Source: Amorphophallus konjac (taxonomy: Eukaryota; Streptophyta; Magnoliopsida; Alismatales; Araceae). Taken from it: a DNA stretch of 64,000 bases. The notes beneath the pieces are model-generated. The model searched no databases, was not told where the DNA came from, and worked only from the letters and a program-made list of their open reading frames with translations. Location of the stretch: NCBI GenBank assembly GCA_022559845.1, contig CM040121.1, positions 510,984,566 to 511,048,565 on the forward strand, given 5' to 3'. Positions 44,293-53,656 of the stretch are shown in pieces (the stretch's first letter is position 1; each line of letters starts with the position of its first letter). The translations under genes were made by a program, and so were the position numbers.

Positions 44293-45697
44293 TGTAGATC
44301 ATGAATTTATGATTACCCCCTTAAAATTGATTATTTGTTATTTAGCAAGATAAAAGCGCTAAAGTCAATGATAAAAAAAAGGGGTGAAACATGCATTAAT
44401 AAGATCCGTGATCGCCACTGAGGCCAGAAACATGCGAAGTAATAAAAAATATTAAGATGGAGACATGTTACATACCTCAGAAATTCATGAGGGCCAACTA
44501 TAGGCCGGGATATGAACGCGCTATATCGTCCTAGCGCGTTCTTCAGGTCGCGCTAGGAACATACAGCGCGATATCAGACAGGAAGCGGGCTTGTTCGGAT
44601 TCGTTCCTTCCTTGCTCCAAGGCCGGCCAAGGTGCAAGGGCTCCACGTATTAGTCTTCTAGTGCCTGCAAACAATCATAAAAAACAAACAAAAGGCCCAT
44701 TAGATCGAGGTTTTAGTAGAATCTGCCCCTATTCTTAATCAAAAGCATGCAAACGGGGGGCTCGATTACCTGGGGGTTTGGTGGTTTTTAAACCCCTATG
44801 GATGGGCAAAAGATAGGTGTGGTGTGTGTATATGCATGTATTTCGTAAAAGGAGTGTTTTGAAATCAACATGTAATGCTATGCAAAGATTAAAATTCGTA
44901 GATTGGGGAAAGGAAAAGAAGAAAAAGGAATAACATGAAAAGGGCCCCTAAATACTCCCTTGGATGTGCGAGAAGCAAGGATCTATTGATCTGGCACGAA
45001 GAACTTCCTCCTCCTCATTAATATCTCGAGTGGCATCCCCCGAGAACGACGGCCAAAGGGTTCAATTTATAGGAAAGAGGTCAAAAAGCACCCTAGGTCG
45101 GAGTTCAATTCAATCCGACGATTTGGCGGCTCAAATTGAGGTAATCTTGCCGATTAATGAGATGGAAAGGTTCCTGCTAGGTTTAGAAACCTTCCTGGAT
45201 AAGAGACACAATCAGAAGCTTACCAAATAAGGACTCTGAGTCGAAAGAAGGGAGTCCGGTTCGGAAAGGGCTCTGCCTGATAACGCGCTATACTTCCATA
45301 GCGTGTTCATGAAGAACGCGCTATGATGATATAGCGCGATAATTAAAGGCCCACGAAATGATTTAAAAAAGGAGAAATATCCTTTGGGCAGCAATTTAAT
45401 CAAATGTTAAGTGAGAATAACATCCAAAGTGGATGCTACAATGATCAAACGTCAAGCAATAACAACTGCTCAAATGATAACTTCAATTAGATCCACCACG
45501 TGCTATGAACAAGAAAGCGATAAGAGCGGATAGCGCGGGAATGCCAAACTCGAGACGAGATCCAAGGTATGGAATTGAAATGTTGGGCCAAGAATGGGGA
45601 GAAATCCCAGAAAATCAACCAAATAGGGATCAATCGGGGCATTAACTAGGAGAACAAAGAAAATGCTCAATTTATCGGCCAAAATTGGGTGTCTACA
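44293..45697 (-). repeat. 5' LTR of the family C element (1405 bp)
   Basis: Plus strand TGTAGATCATG...GGGTGTCTACA, next to CATGC at 45698. Hairpin modules recur at 44514-44571, 45282-45338 and 45499-45537. Confidence 0.95.
45064..45071 (-). promoter_or_regulatory. TATA box of the family C 5' LTR
   Basis: Minus strand CCTATAAATTGAACCC; consistent with minus-strand transcription of the element. Confidence 0.6.
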
Positions 45698-46361
45698 CAT
45701 GCTAGATAAGCGAGAAAGTCATGAATGGTATAGAAGAATATCGCATGTTTTCAAGTACTATCAAGTGTTGACAAGCAAGATATCAAGAACTTATAGAAAG
45801 GATATTGCAGGATTTCAATTACTATCAAGTGTTTACACAATTTTCCAAGAAAGCGAGGGACGAGTTCAAGCAAGTAATATCAAGCACATGTAATATCAAG
45901 TACGTGTAACTGGATTTAGCTTTTTTAATCAAGCAAGTACTTTGCCCTTTTTCGGGCCACGCAAGTCAAGTCAGGCAAGCAAGTAGTGTCACGAGAGAGT
46001 GAGTGGAATGTCTTAAGTTAAGCAAGTACTTCGGTGCAATGCTTAAACACCGTGATCATTCAACTCCCATAGGCACAAGTACTTTCAGACGCTCCTCCCA
46101 GGACCAGATCAAGCCCTATATGCACAGTATTTCATGTATTACTTTTGACATTCACTCTAGCTATAGCCAATATAGAATTCCAAGGTTTAACCGTTGTATG
46201 AATATAAGGTGGATTTCATGAATGGAGTTCAAGGGCAGATTTATCATGTAGGGACGAACAGAGTGTAAACCTCATAAAACGGATGGCATATTGGGAATCT
46301 GGCGGCTCTCGGCTGCCACAGAATACTGAATTGGCACCCTTCAGGTAGCCATTATATTCAG
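45698..46361. other. Target duplication and repeat 'H', right segment
   Basis: CATGC at 45698-45702 is the second target duplication of family C. The following DNA is noncoding, with cryptic repeats of CAAGTA/TATCAAG. Where H ends and the palindrome-rich DNA begins cannot be fixed. Confidence 0.5.
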
Positions 46362-46362
46362 A

Positions 46363-47962
46363 ATTGGCGCCCTCACTGAGGGGCGCCCAATCTGAGACGA
46401 GTCAGGTTCCGAACAAAATAGGAAAATAGCACTGGATGAATTGGCGCCTAGGGGGCTGCCACCATTTAAATGGCGCCCACAGGGCTGCCCTTATTTCAGT
46501 AAATGGCACCCAGAGGGCTGCCATTATTTCATAAAATGGCGCCCAGGGGGCTGCCATCAATTGAAGAATTGGTGACTGCTCACAGGGGCGCCCATTGCTA
46601 GAATTCTAATTTTTTCCATTTTCTTTTTGTCCTAAAGAAATTGGCGCCCCTCTACAGTGTCTTCATTTAATTGAAGACTCTGCAGAGGGTCATCAATTCT
46701 ATAAATGGCGCCCTAGTCAGGGGTGCCCATTCTTCTAGGTCCTCTACCCACCGGGCAGGTACGTTTTAAGATTCAAGTTACTATTCATGATTTCAAAAGT
46801 TCTCGGAATCAAGAAATATAGACATGGATAGATAGGGAAAAATATTAGGATCACAGAATCATACTCATGCAAGAATTTTATAGTTTAGTTTCATAGATAT
46901 AAAATTTCTAACATGGTGATTATTAATTCCCAAAAAATGAATTAACGACTATCTGAGGGGTCTTCAATCAATGGGCGCCCATTCAGGAAATGGCGCCCAG
47001 GTGATGGGCACCCATTACCTGATGGTTGTACTTTTAGATTTTGTAAAACATGCTGTATATTTAGTAAAACATGATATATATATACCTAAGCATGCTATAG
47101 TTTAGACTATAAAACTAGAGTAACATGATATATTTGTTTTTCGTAAAACTAGTGTAACAGACTATGTAGAAAATCGGTGTAACAGGCTATATACTTGATC
47201 TCAGTAAAGCCGTGTAATAGGCTATATAACTTGGAAGATGAATTCTACTAATTCTACGCATGCATGCTATATTACCCTATTTACCTGCTAGTTAGGCCAG
47301 ATCTTGAGAACACCTACCTGTTGATGCGGTTAACGAGGTATAATAGTAGAATAGAATAAGACTCCTAGCCCTCCACGTTCTCTGCAGCCAAGCTCCCAAC
47401 AGTAGGATGTGGTACGTAGGACAAAGATACCTTCACATCTCCTGCATGTGAAGAGAAGAAATGAGATCTCTCTTCTACAGGTGGAGATGAGAGAATAATA
47501 GATAACCTTCTCTTCTGCAGCAGGACGATAGGAATGCCATCCCACCTTCGATGGAAGAGAATAAATTATCAGGAACGGAAACCTATGGCCACAGAAGGGT
47601 CCCTTGCCTGCGAGAAGGGTCCTTTGCCAACGTAAACACGCTGTTTATGCTTCAAACCCTTCTAGAAGAGGGGTCCTTATGTCTGTGGGAATTGGCGCCC
47701 TGGTAAGGGGTGCCTATTCCCTGTGTTAAAGGCCCCAGCCTCTTCACGTGTTGATCTTTAAGAGGTCTTTAAGATATATATATATATATATAGTTGGTTG
47801 GTTGGTTGCTTAGTTGGTGGTGTGGGAAAAGGTAAATCCCTTCATGTGCTGGTGTCTAGGCATATTAATAATGGGTTGGTTGGGGGCCCAGGAAGGGAAT
47901 TAGCGCCCATTCATGGGGGCTCTAATTGTGGAAATGGCGCCCTGGTAAAGGGGCGCCCATTC
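46363..47962. repeat. Hairpin cluster with stem word GGCGCC
   Basis: At least seven imperfect hairpins, e.g. ATTGGCGCCCT-cactg-AGGGGCGCCCAAT (46363-46391), AATGGCGCCC-tagtca-GGGGTGCCCATT (~46704), ATTGGCGCCC-tggtaa-GGGGTGCC (~47690), TTAGCGCCC-attcat-GGGGGCTCTAA (~47899) and AATGGCGCCC-tggtaaa-GGGGCGCCCATT (~47934). No coding sequence between them. A (TA)n run lies at 47773-47792. Confidence 0.85.
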
Positions 47963-48040
47963 CCTTGGTATGGAAAGAGGGAAAACCCCTATACGTCATT
48001 GTTGTACCCAAACAATTTCTCAGCCAAAACGACAAGGAAT

Positions 48041-49098
48041 AAGGGTTTGGGCATTTCCCCGAACACCTTCAAGGCACGGGCTACCTAGCCCTTTCTACAC
48101 CCTAAAGGTCCCCACAAGGGACCCGATCAATTCGCCATGACGCGCGGTGACACAAACAAGTATTCGGGGTCAATCCCAGCCACTCTCATATGGGCTTTGC
48201 CCGCGTCCTATATGGCCGCCCGGGATCACCCGGGGGCGCCCCGACGTTAAGCCATGCCACATGGCATTCAACAAAAGATTCGCGGGCCCACTCCATGACT
48301 CTTCATTCAACCCTCCAAGGTCAAAGGGAGACCCGAGCAAGTCAACCACAGGCTTTGGAGGCCGGCAGTATGTACGTACGGCTCACACACGTGTGTTTGG
48401 CATTTTTCCGAACACCTTGTGGGTGCGTATATTTCAACCCTTCTACACAAGACCACGGGCCAGCCCGTGGTTCCAGTATACTAGTTGGGTCCAACAACGA
48501 CCCCCCAGCAAGTTGGGGCCACCCCCGACCCTCAGACACGTGGCAACAAGCCACTAAACTTAGCTCTCAGGCCAACCCGAGGCTACCCTGTCAACTAGCC
48601 GTACAACGCGGCATACAACACGAGGCAAGGCCCGTGGGCCCCAAAATGCCTCCTTCCAACCCCTACAGACTTCTACCCTTGGCCTTAGGCCAAATCCAAG
48701 GCCCGTCGGCCACTTACGCGGCTCGTTCGGCAACCCGGGGTGTGTTGGGCATTTGCCCGAACACCTCGCGAGCGGCTACTCCAACTCAAAGAACAGTGGC
48801 CCCATGGGCCCATGCCAGCCTTCCGAAGTTCAAAGTGCATCAAAGGACGTCCCCAGGCAACACAAGAAGACCCCCGGGGGCCATTCCCCGGGGTTATGGC
48901 CGGCCCGGGGCCAGTTCACCCCTGGGCGTGGCCGCGCCGCCGGGGGAGGGCGAACTCCCCGGGGGGCCGCGCCCCCTCTCCAGCTCGGTGGTCCCACAAC
49001 CCCACTCAGACCCGGTTCGCTCAATTACGGCCCTACGATGCGGTTCGTGTGCCGTACCACTTCGAGGGATCAAAGCGCGGACGTGAAAGCGCAAAGCG
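48041..49098. repeat. Three diverged units with ~349-bp period
   Basis: A box reading TTGGGCATTT-(3-4 nt)-CGAACACCT occurs at about 48047, 48397 and 48746, spaced about 349 bp each time. It is preceded in two units by GTGTGTT. The rest of the units is much less alike. GC-rich and noncoding; ORFs over it are not supported. Confidence 0.5.
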
Positions 49099-49260
49099 AC
49101 AACACGACGGGTCGTCCTCAAGTCAACGCGCACAAGTCTCCACAAGCCGCCACGTATCCTTCATCCACTTGTCCTTTTATTTCTTAGTTAAATTAGGAAT
49201 AAAAAAATGGCCAAAAATCACATTTTATAGGGTGGGGACCAGCCCCCCCTCTCTCTCCTT

Positions 49261-49545
49261 GCGAACCTACCTAAACCCCCCTGGGGGGGTTTAGGTGGAC
49301 CAGCCAGGGGACAGGCGGACCTGCCAGGGCCCCCTGGCTGGACCACGTAAACCCCCAATTCAAACCAAAAAAAAAAATAGTTTAAAAAAAAAAACCCCAG
49401 CCGCCTAAACCTAGGCGAACCAGCCAGGCCCCCCTGGCTGGTCCGCGTAAACCCCTTTCCCTCTCTCTCAGCCCGTAACCCAAGCACTATTCCATCGGGT
49501 TTACGCGGACCAGCTCACCCCCCTGGCTGGTCCGTGTAAACCCCT
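49261..49545. repeat. Long palindromes of the GTTTACGCGGACCAGC word
   Basis: CTAAACCCCC/GGGGTTTAG (49271-49294), ACCAGCCAGG-cccc-CCTGGCTGGT (49419-49442), and GGGTTTACGCGGACCAGC paired with GCTGGTCCGTGTAAACCC (49497-49543; 18-bp stem, one G-T mismatch, 11-nt loop). They lie just upstream of a TATA box. Confidence 0.88.
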
Positions 49546-49565
49546 TGTGACCATTCATCTTTCCC

Positions 49566-49573
49566 TATAAATA
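49566..49573 (+). promoter_or_regulatory. TATA box of an orphan LTR
   Basis: CCCTATAAATACCCC, 20 bp after the last palindrome. Probably the promoter of the LTR that ends near 50803. Confidence 0.55.
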
Positions 49574-50803
49574 CCCCTTAGGATCTCAAGGGGTGGGGCA
49601 TCAATCCAATACAAAGCATCCAGCAATACGCAAGATCATCCGGCACCCGGCAAGCACAAGACTTCGAGCGCGGAGCAAAGGAGAATTGTGTGTGGGTGAC
49701 TTGTTCGGCGGTCTACTACGCCGGGGGTATGTCATTCGCGCTCCCCTCACGCCGTAGGTAGTCGTCACACACAAGTCGACACCCACCGTGTGTGAGACGT
49801 TGTGATATGGGTGGACGTCCCCTCATGCTGGGATTCCCCCTCGTACGCCCGTCGGTCGCAACCACTCGCATGCCATGACGTCATGCTCACTCATAGTCAC
49901 GAGGCCATGTCCGACCGCTCAACTCAAGCTGCGTCCGACCCTCGTCCAGATGCCGGATCGACGGATCCCCTCAGTTATCCAGTTGTAGGCCCCCGTTTGG
50001 CACCACGGCCGCGGCCAACGCCACGGGAGGACCCCTCTGTAAAATGCACATGTGTGTATTCATCACGCATCGACCCGGGGACCGACTAGCACGTCAGAAT
50101 TGTCCCGTGGCATGCGCCAGTTGTACTTTGGCCATTACAGCTTTCCCTTAAAGAAATACGCATCTCAGCACAACACCGCCGATTGGACGAGTGCCCTCGC
50201 ACCCGCATCCCGGCCTTCAATCTCCTATCTATATCCTTCGGCATCTGTGCCTAACACTCCACCCCCAATAAACACCCCTCAGTCTAACACGTACCCCTAG
50301 CTGCTAAATGCGCCCGGCCCTACACCCATGGCATCAGACACATATACAGACTTTTCTTCAGCATGGAATGAAGGTATTCGGATTCAATCCGATGTAAATA
50401 AACACAGGTTGCTTGCGGCCGGTGGGGAAAGATGTCTTATACACGATTCCCACAATCGCCTACGCACTCGCACCCATTGAACCCCTTCTCTCCACGTGTC
50501 GCCCGATCGCCTGAGCCCACGTGCCGCGCCCTGGTGGCACTTCCCCGGTTAAACCTTGGTTCCATGAGTGATTATCGAGAGATCGACTGGCACGCCCGCA
50601 CCCTGTCTGGTTAACCCTTAGCCCGACATTCCTGTGCCATTCCGCCCCTTTCGACTTTCCATAAAAGGAGAGTGTCCGGTACCGCCGTGAGAGGCATGCA
50701 CCCGTAAGGAGGATACCTGAGATACATCAAACTCCCGTATTTTCCTTCCCCGCTGTATTCCTTCCTTCACCCCGATTAACCGGCATCAAAATTGCGCGCA
50801 ACA
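49574..50803 (+). repeat. Orphan 5' LTR, downstream part (family unknown)
   Basis: Noncoding DNA between the TATA box and a primer site. A second TATA-like CCATAAAAGG lies at 50650-50670. The LTR end is probably CA at 50800 or 50803. Its start was not found; it may lie in 48.0-49.2 kb. The rest of the element was displaced by the Tekay insertion at 50874. Confidence 0.45.
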
Positions 50804-50810
50804 GAGAGGA

Positions 50811-50828
50811 TGGCACGCCCGGTGGGAC
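50811..50828 (+). other. Primer-binding site of the orphan LTR element
   Basis: TGGCACGCCCGGTGGGAC, a sequence often found just after the 5' LTR of plant gypsy elements. It is followed by 45 bp and then the Tekay LTR. Confidence 0.6.
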
Positions 50829-50873
50829 GTCTCCTGCCTTCCTTCTTTTTGCTGAAGAAAAGTATGTGCCAGC

Positions 50874-51854
50874 TGTGACGACCCACTTGGGGATAGTGGA
50901 GGGGTGTTTCCCGTACACAGTTTGTAAGCTAGTTCCGTGGGCTCCCAGCCAATGGTAGCGTCCTACCAAGGGAGAAAACTAGCTAGAGGGCCTGGCTCAG
51001 GCTAGAGTCAGTGTGTGCACATGTGGTCGGAGACTGTGGACTGACACTGACGGGTGCCACTCCGACTGGTCACTTGGTCTGGTACTATTTTCGCGCTCAG
51101 CTTGTCGTTTACCGACTGCGAGTGCTTGAGACGCAGTGTAAGTCGTTAGTGGACGCATCTGGTTTCTGCTCCAGTGGTTGTCCTACTCCTTACTGCTTGG
51201 ATTAGCTGAGGCTTATTCTATTTGGTAGATTTAGTTTTAGCCGCGTGCATTTATTTGCTATTGGCATGTGTTAGCGGTTATACATGTTTAGATAGAGTTT
51301 ACAGCTTTCTTGTGATTAGTTAATCATGCCAATGCCTGCTATTCTATTTAAATGCATGCTCTAATTGCCTTTACTTTCGCATGTATGCATGTTTTGTGCG
51401 AGGTAGGGATCCGCGTGACCCCTACTGAGTCTGGCTGTGACTCACCCTTCTCCTTTCAGGTGAGCCGCGCCCGTCGTCTCCCGGTGTTTAGTGGGCTATT
51501 TTGGAGACCGTGCCTAGCTGCGAGCAGTGGACGGGTCACCTTTCGAGGCCTTCTAGTACTTTTGCCGGGGTATGCCCCGTGTAGTTGTACCTTGTGGACT
51601 AGTACTCTTGCTCTTCTGGACTAGCTTATATACATATCACTCTGGTTATTTTTGAATTTCTTCCGCACTTGTATTAATTTTAATACTTAATTGTAATATG
51701 CGCGTTCCAAATTACAATTCGTTATACATCCCCTCGACAAAACCCTACTAACCCTTCAGGGGCCTCATCAGCCTCTTGGGTGGCTTCCCCAGTTCTTGGT
51801 ATCGGTGTATCGATGTTATCGGTATATCAGTATCCTGAACTCTGGGTCGTCACA
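50874..51854 (+). repeat. 5' LTR of the Tekay-like element (981 bp)
   Basis: Begins TGTGACGACCC and ends GGGTCGTCACA, a perfect 11-bp terminal inverted repeat, two bases before the primer site. No second LTR is available to check the ends. Confidence 0.85.
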
Positions 51855-51856
51855 GT

Positions 51857-51868
51857 TGGTATCAGAGC
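51857..51868 (+). other. Primer-binding site, Tekay-like element
   Basis: TGGTATCAGAGC, the complement of the 3' end of plant initiator tRNA-Met. Confidence 0.9.
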
Positions 51869-52006
51869 GGTGTTTGAGGAATTGTATAAGGAATTGAAAT
51901 TTGCGTTTGTCCAGAGCTAGTCTTGTGTATCGTCTATTACTAGCTTAGGGTGTTTTCTGCGTGTTTGATGTATTTGCTGTTACTTTATGTTTTTGGCAGT
52001 GTAATT

Positions 52007-53176
52007 ATGCCGCCTCGTCGAGGAAGACCTCCTCGAGTTCCTCGCGTTCCTAGAGATGCGCCTCGGGAAGATAGTGGTTCTGCACCTCCTCCTGCAATTT
52101 CTGCTGATCCAGTTGCTCCTCCTCCAGCGCCGATTGTTGCTCCTCAGGTTGAAGTGCCTGGCAGTCGAGGCAAGGCTTTAAAAGAATTTCTTATGTTTAA
52201 TCTGCCTGCTTTCGATGGCCAAGCCGATCCAGAAGTTGCGAGGCAATGGTTGGACGCGATTGATCGGGTGTTTCTGTCGATGGAATGCACTGAAGACGAG
52301 AATGTTATGCTTGCCGCTTTTCAACTCCAGGGTACAGCCATCACGTGGTGAAAAGCCGAGTGGCAGATTGCTTTTCATTCAAGACCTCTTCGGCAGATCA
52401 CTTGGGCAGAGTTTGTTGCTGCTTTCGAGCGTGCCTATACTCCTGCCTGCTTGCAGATGGCCAAAATGTATCAATTCATGGAGCTGACTCAGGATAATAT
52501 GACTGTTCTTCAGTATCGGAATAAGTTCATGGAATTGGGTCAGTATGCGCCCCATGTGCTGGCTAGTGAAGCGTTGAAGACCCAGCAATTCTTGCGAGGT
52601 TTGAGGCCAGAATTGAAGATGCCCCTGATTGCAAGTCGTGTTGCAGATCTCGATGGTGCGTGCCAGACAGCTGTGGCACTAGAGCTAGAGATGGCGAGAC
52701 CAGGAAGATATCCTCAGGCAGGGTCAGTTCAGTCGGTAGTGCAGTCTCAGCAGGCTTACCGACCGTCCGTGCCAGGAGTTCCCTCTGTAGCGCCAGAGGC
52801 TAGCAGTACTTCTTCTCCTTCCAAGGCCAAGTTTAAAAGGTTTAAGAAGAAAAAGAAGTTCTTCCAGCAGCAGCCGTCCGGTACAGATTCAGTTCAGCAG
52901 CCGACAACACCTTCTACTCAGACTCGTCAGAGCTCAACTGTCAGTCAGCCATGGACGTGTCAGAGATGCGGTGGTCATCACAAGGGCCAGCCGTGTTCTC
53001 TGCCTGTTGTTTGCTTTTGATGTGACCAGCCAGGTCATGTGGTTCGGGATTGCCCGCTGAGGCCGAAACAATTGCAAGCTCCTCAGTTTTCTCAACCTCA
53101 GCAGTTGCAATTTAGACCTCCTCCTGCACTTCAAGCTCAACAGTTCTTTTCTCAAGCGTCGGCGTCTTCTCAGTAA
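52007..53176 (+). pseudogene. Tekay gag with zinc knuckle
   Basis: Start ATG 52007 (MPPRRGRPPRVP). The capsid domain includes FDGQADPEVARQWLDAID and the GTAITW motif, where the next codon is TGA (52349-52351) in a place that is usually Trp. It continues FVAAFERAYTP...MTVLQYRNKFMELGQYAP. A Lys-rich stretch (KFKRFKKKKKF) precedes a CCHC knuckle, CF-stop-CDQPGHVVRDC, interrupted by TGA 53018-53020. TAA at 53174-53176 ends this segment in a Gln-rich linker. The frame is unchanged throughout. Gag would assemble the particle and bind RNA. Confidence 0.9.
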
Positions 53177-53656
53177 TCCTCAGCTGGTTCTAAGAAGCAG
53201 AAGGGCAAGGTTTCTCATATGACTAGAGCTGAAGCTGTTGCGTCCCATCTTGTGGAAGGTACGATTTTGCTTTATGGTCATTCAGCTCGTGTCTTATTTG
53301 ATTCTGGTGCTTCTCACTCTTTTATTTCTGAGGCTTTCTTGGCATGTATTGAGGAGCCGACATCAGAGATGTCTTGTGAGTTATTTGTTGAGTTGCCTTC
53401 TGGAGATTTCATGATTACACCTTTGTGTTTGGAAGAGTCTCCAGTTATGATTGATAATCACCGGTTGCCGGGGAGATTGTATGCGTTGCAGCTGGCAGAT
53501 TATGATGTTATTCTGGGAATGGATTGGTTGGAACATTATGGAGCTGTGGTTGACTGCAGATCCAAGAAAGTCTATTTTCAGCCACGTGGAAAGTCAGCTT
53601 TCTATTTCCAAGGTATTCGATCTCGTTCTTGTCGTATGATTATTTCTGCTATTTGA
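53177..53656 (+). pseudogene. Tekay aspartic protease
   Basis: Same frame as gag. The active-site motif is LFDSGASHSFIS near 53300, with a second conserved block DYDVILGMDWL near 53500. It would process the polyprotein. A TGA at 53654-53656 separates it from RT. Confidence 0.88.

Larger units (their letters stand above)
33413..45697 (-). mobile_element. Family C: complete pol-less LTR element carrying a PMD gene
   Basis: 12,285 bp with LTRs of 1417 and 1405 bp that are nearly identical by eye, and target duplication CATGC. Orientation is minus: the primer site lies inside 44293 and a polypurine tract (AAGGAGGGGCATC) lies before the LTR start TGTAGACACC. No RT, RNase H, integrase or protease motif is present, so it must use enzymes from elsewhere (inference). 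Contents in element sense: 5' LTR, leader, 973-codon ORF, AT-rich DNA, antisense PMD gene, noncoding DNA, 3' LTR. The layout resembles Tat-lineage elements with an antisense gene near the 3' LTR. Paired hairpins recur throughout. Confidence 0.92.

Noticed and set aside
33413..45697. Family C read as a plus-strand element because the PMD gene is on the plus strand
   Set aside because: Primer site, polypurine tract and LTR TATA box all fit the minus strand.
48190..49086. 298-codon ORF on the plus strand
   Set aside because: GC-rich DNA with overlapping ORFs in several frames, no recognisable domain, and it runs across the 349-bp units.
31980..51868. tRNA-like sequences
   Set aside because: Matches are 12-18-base primer-binding sites; no tRNA cloverleaf is present.
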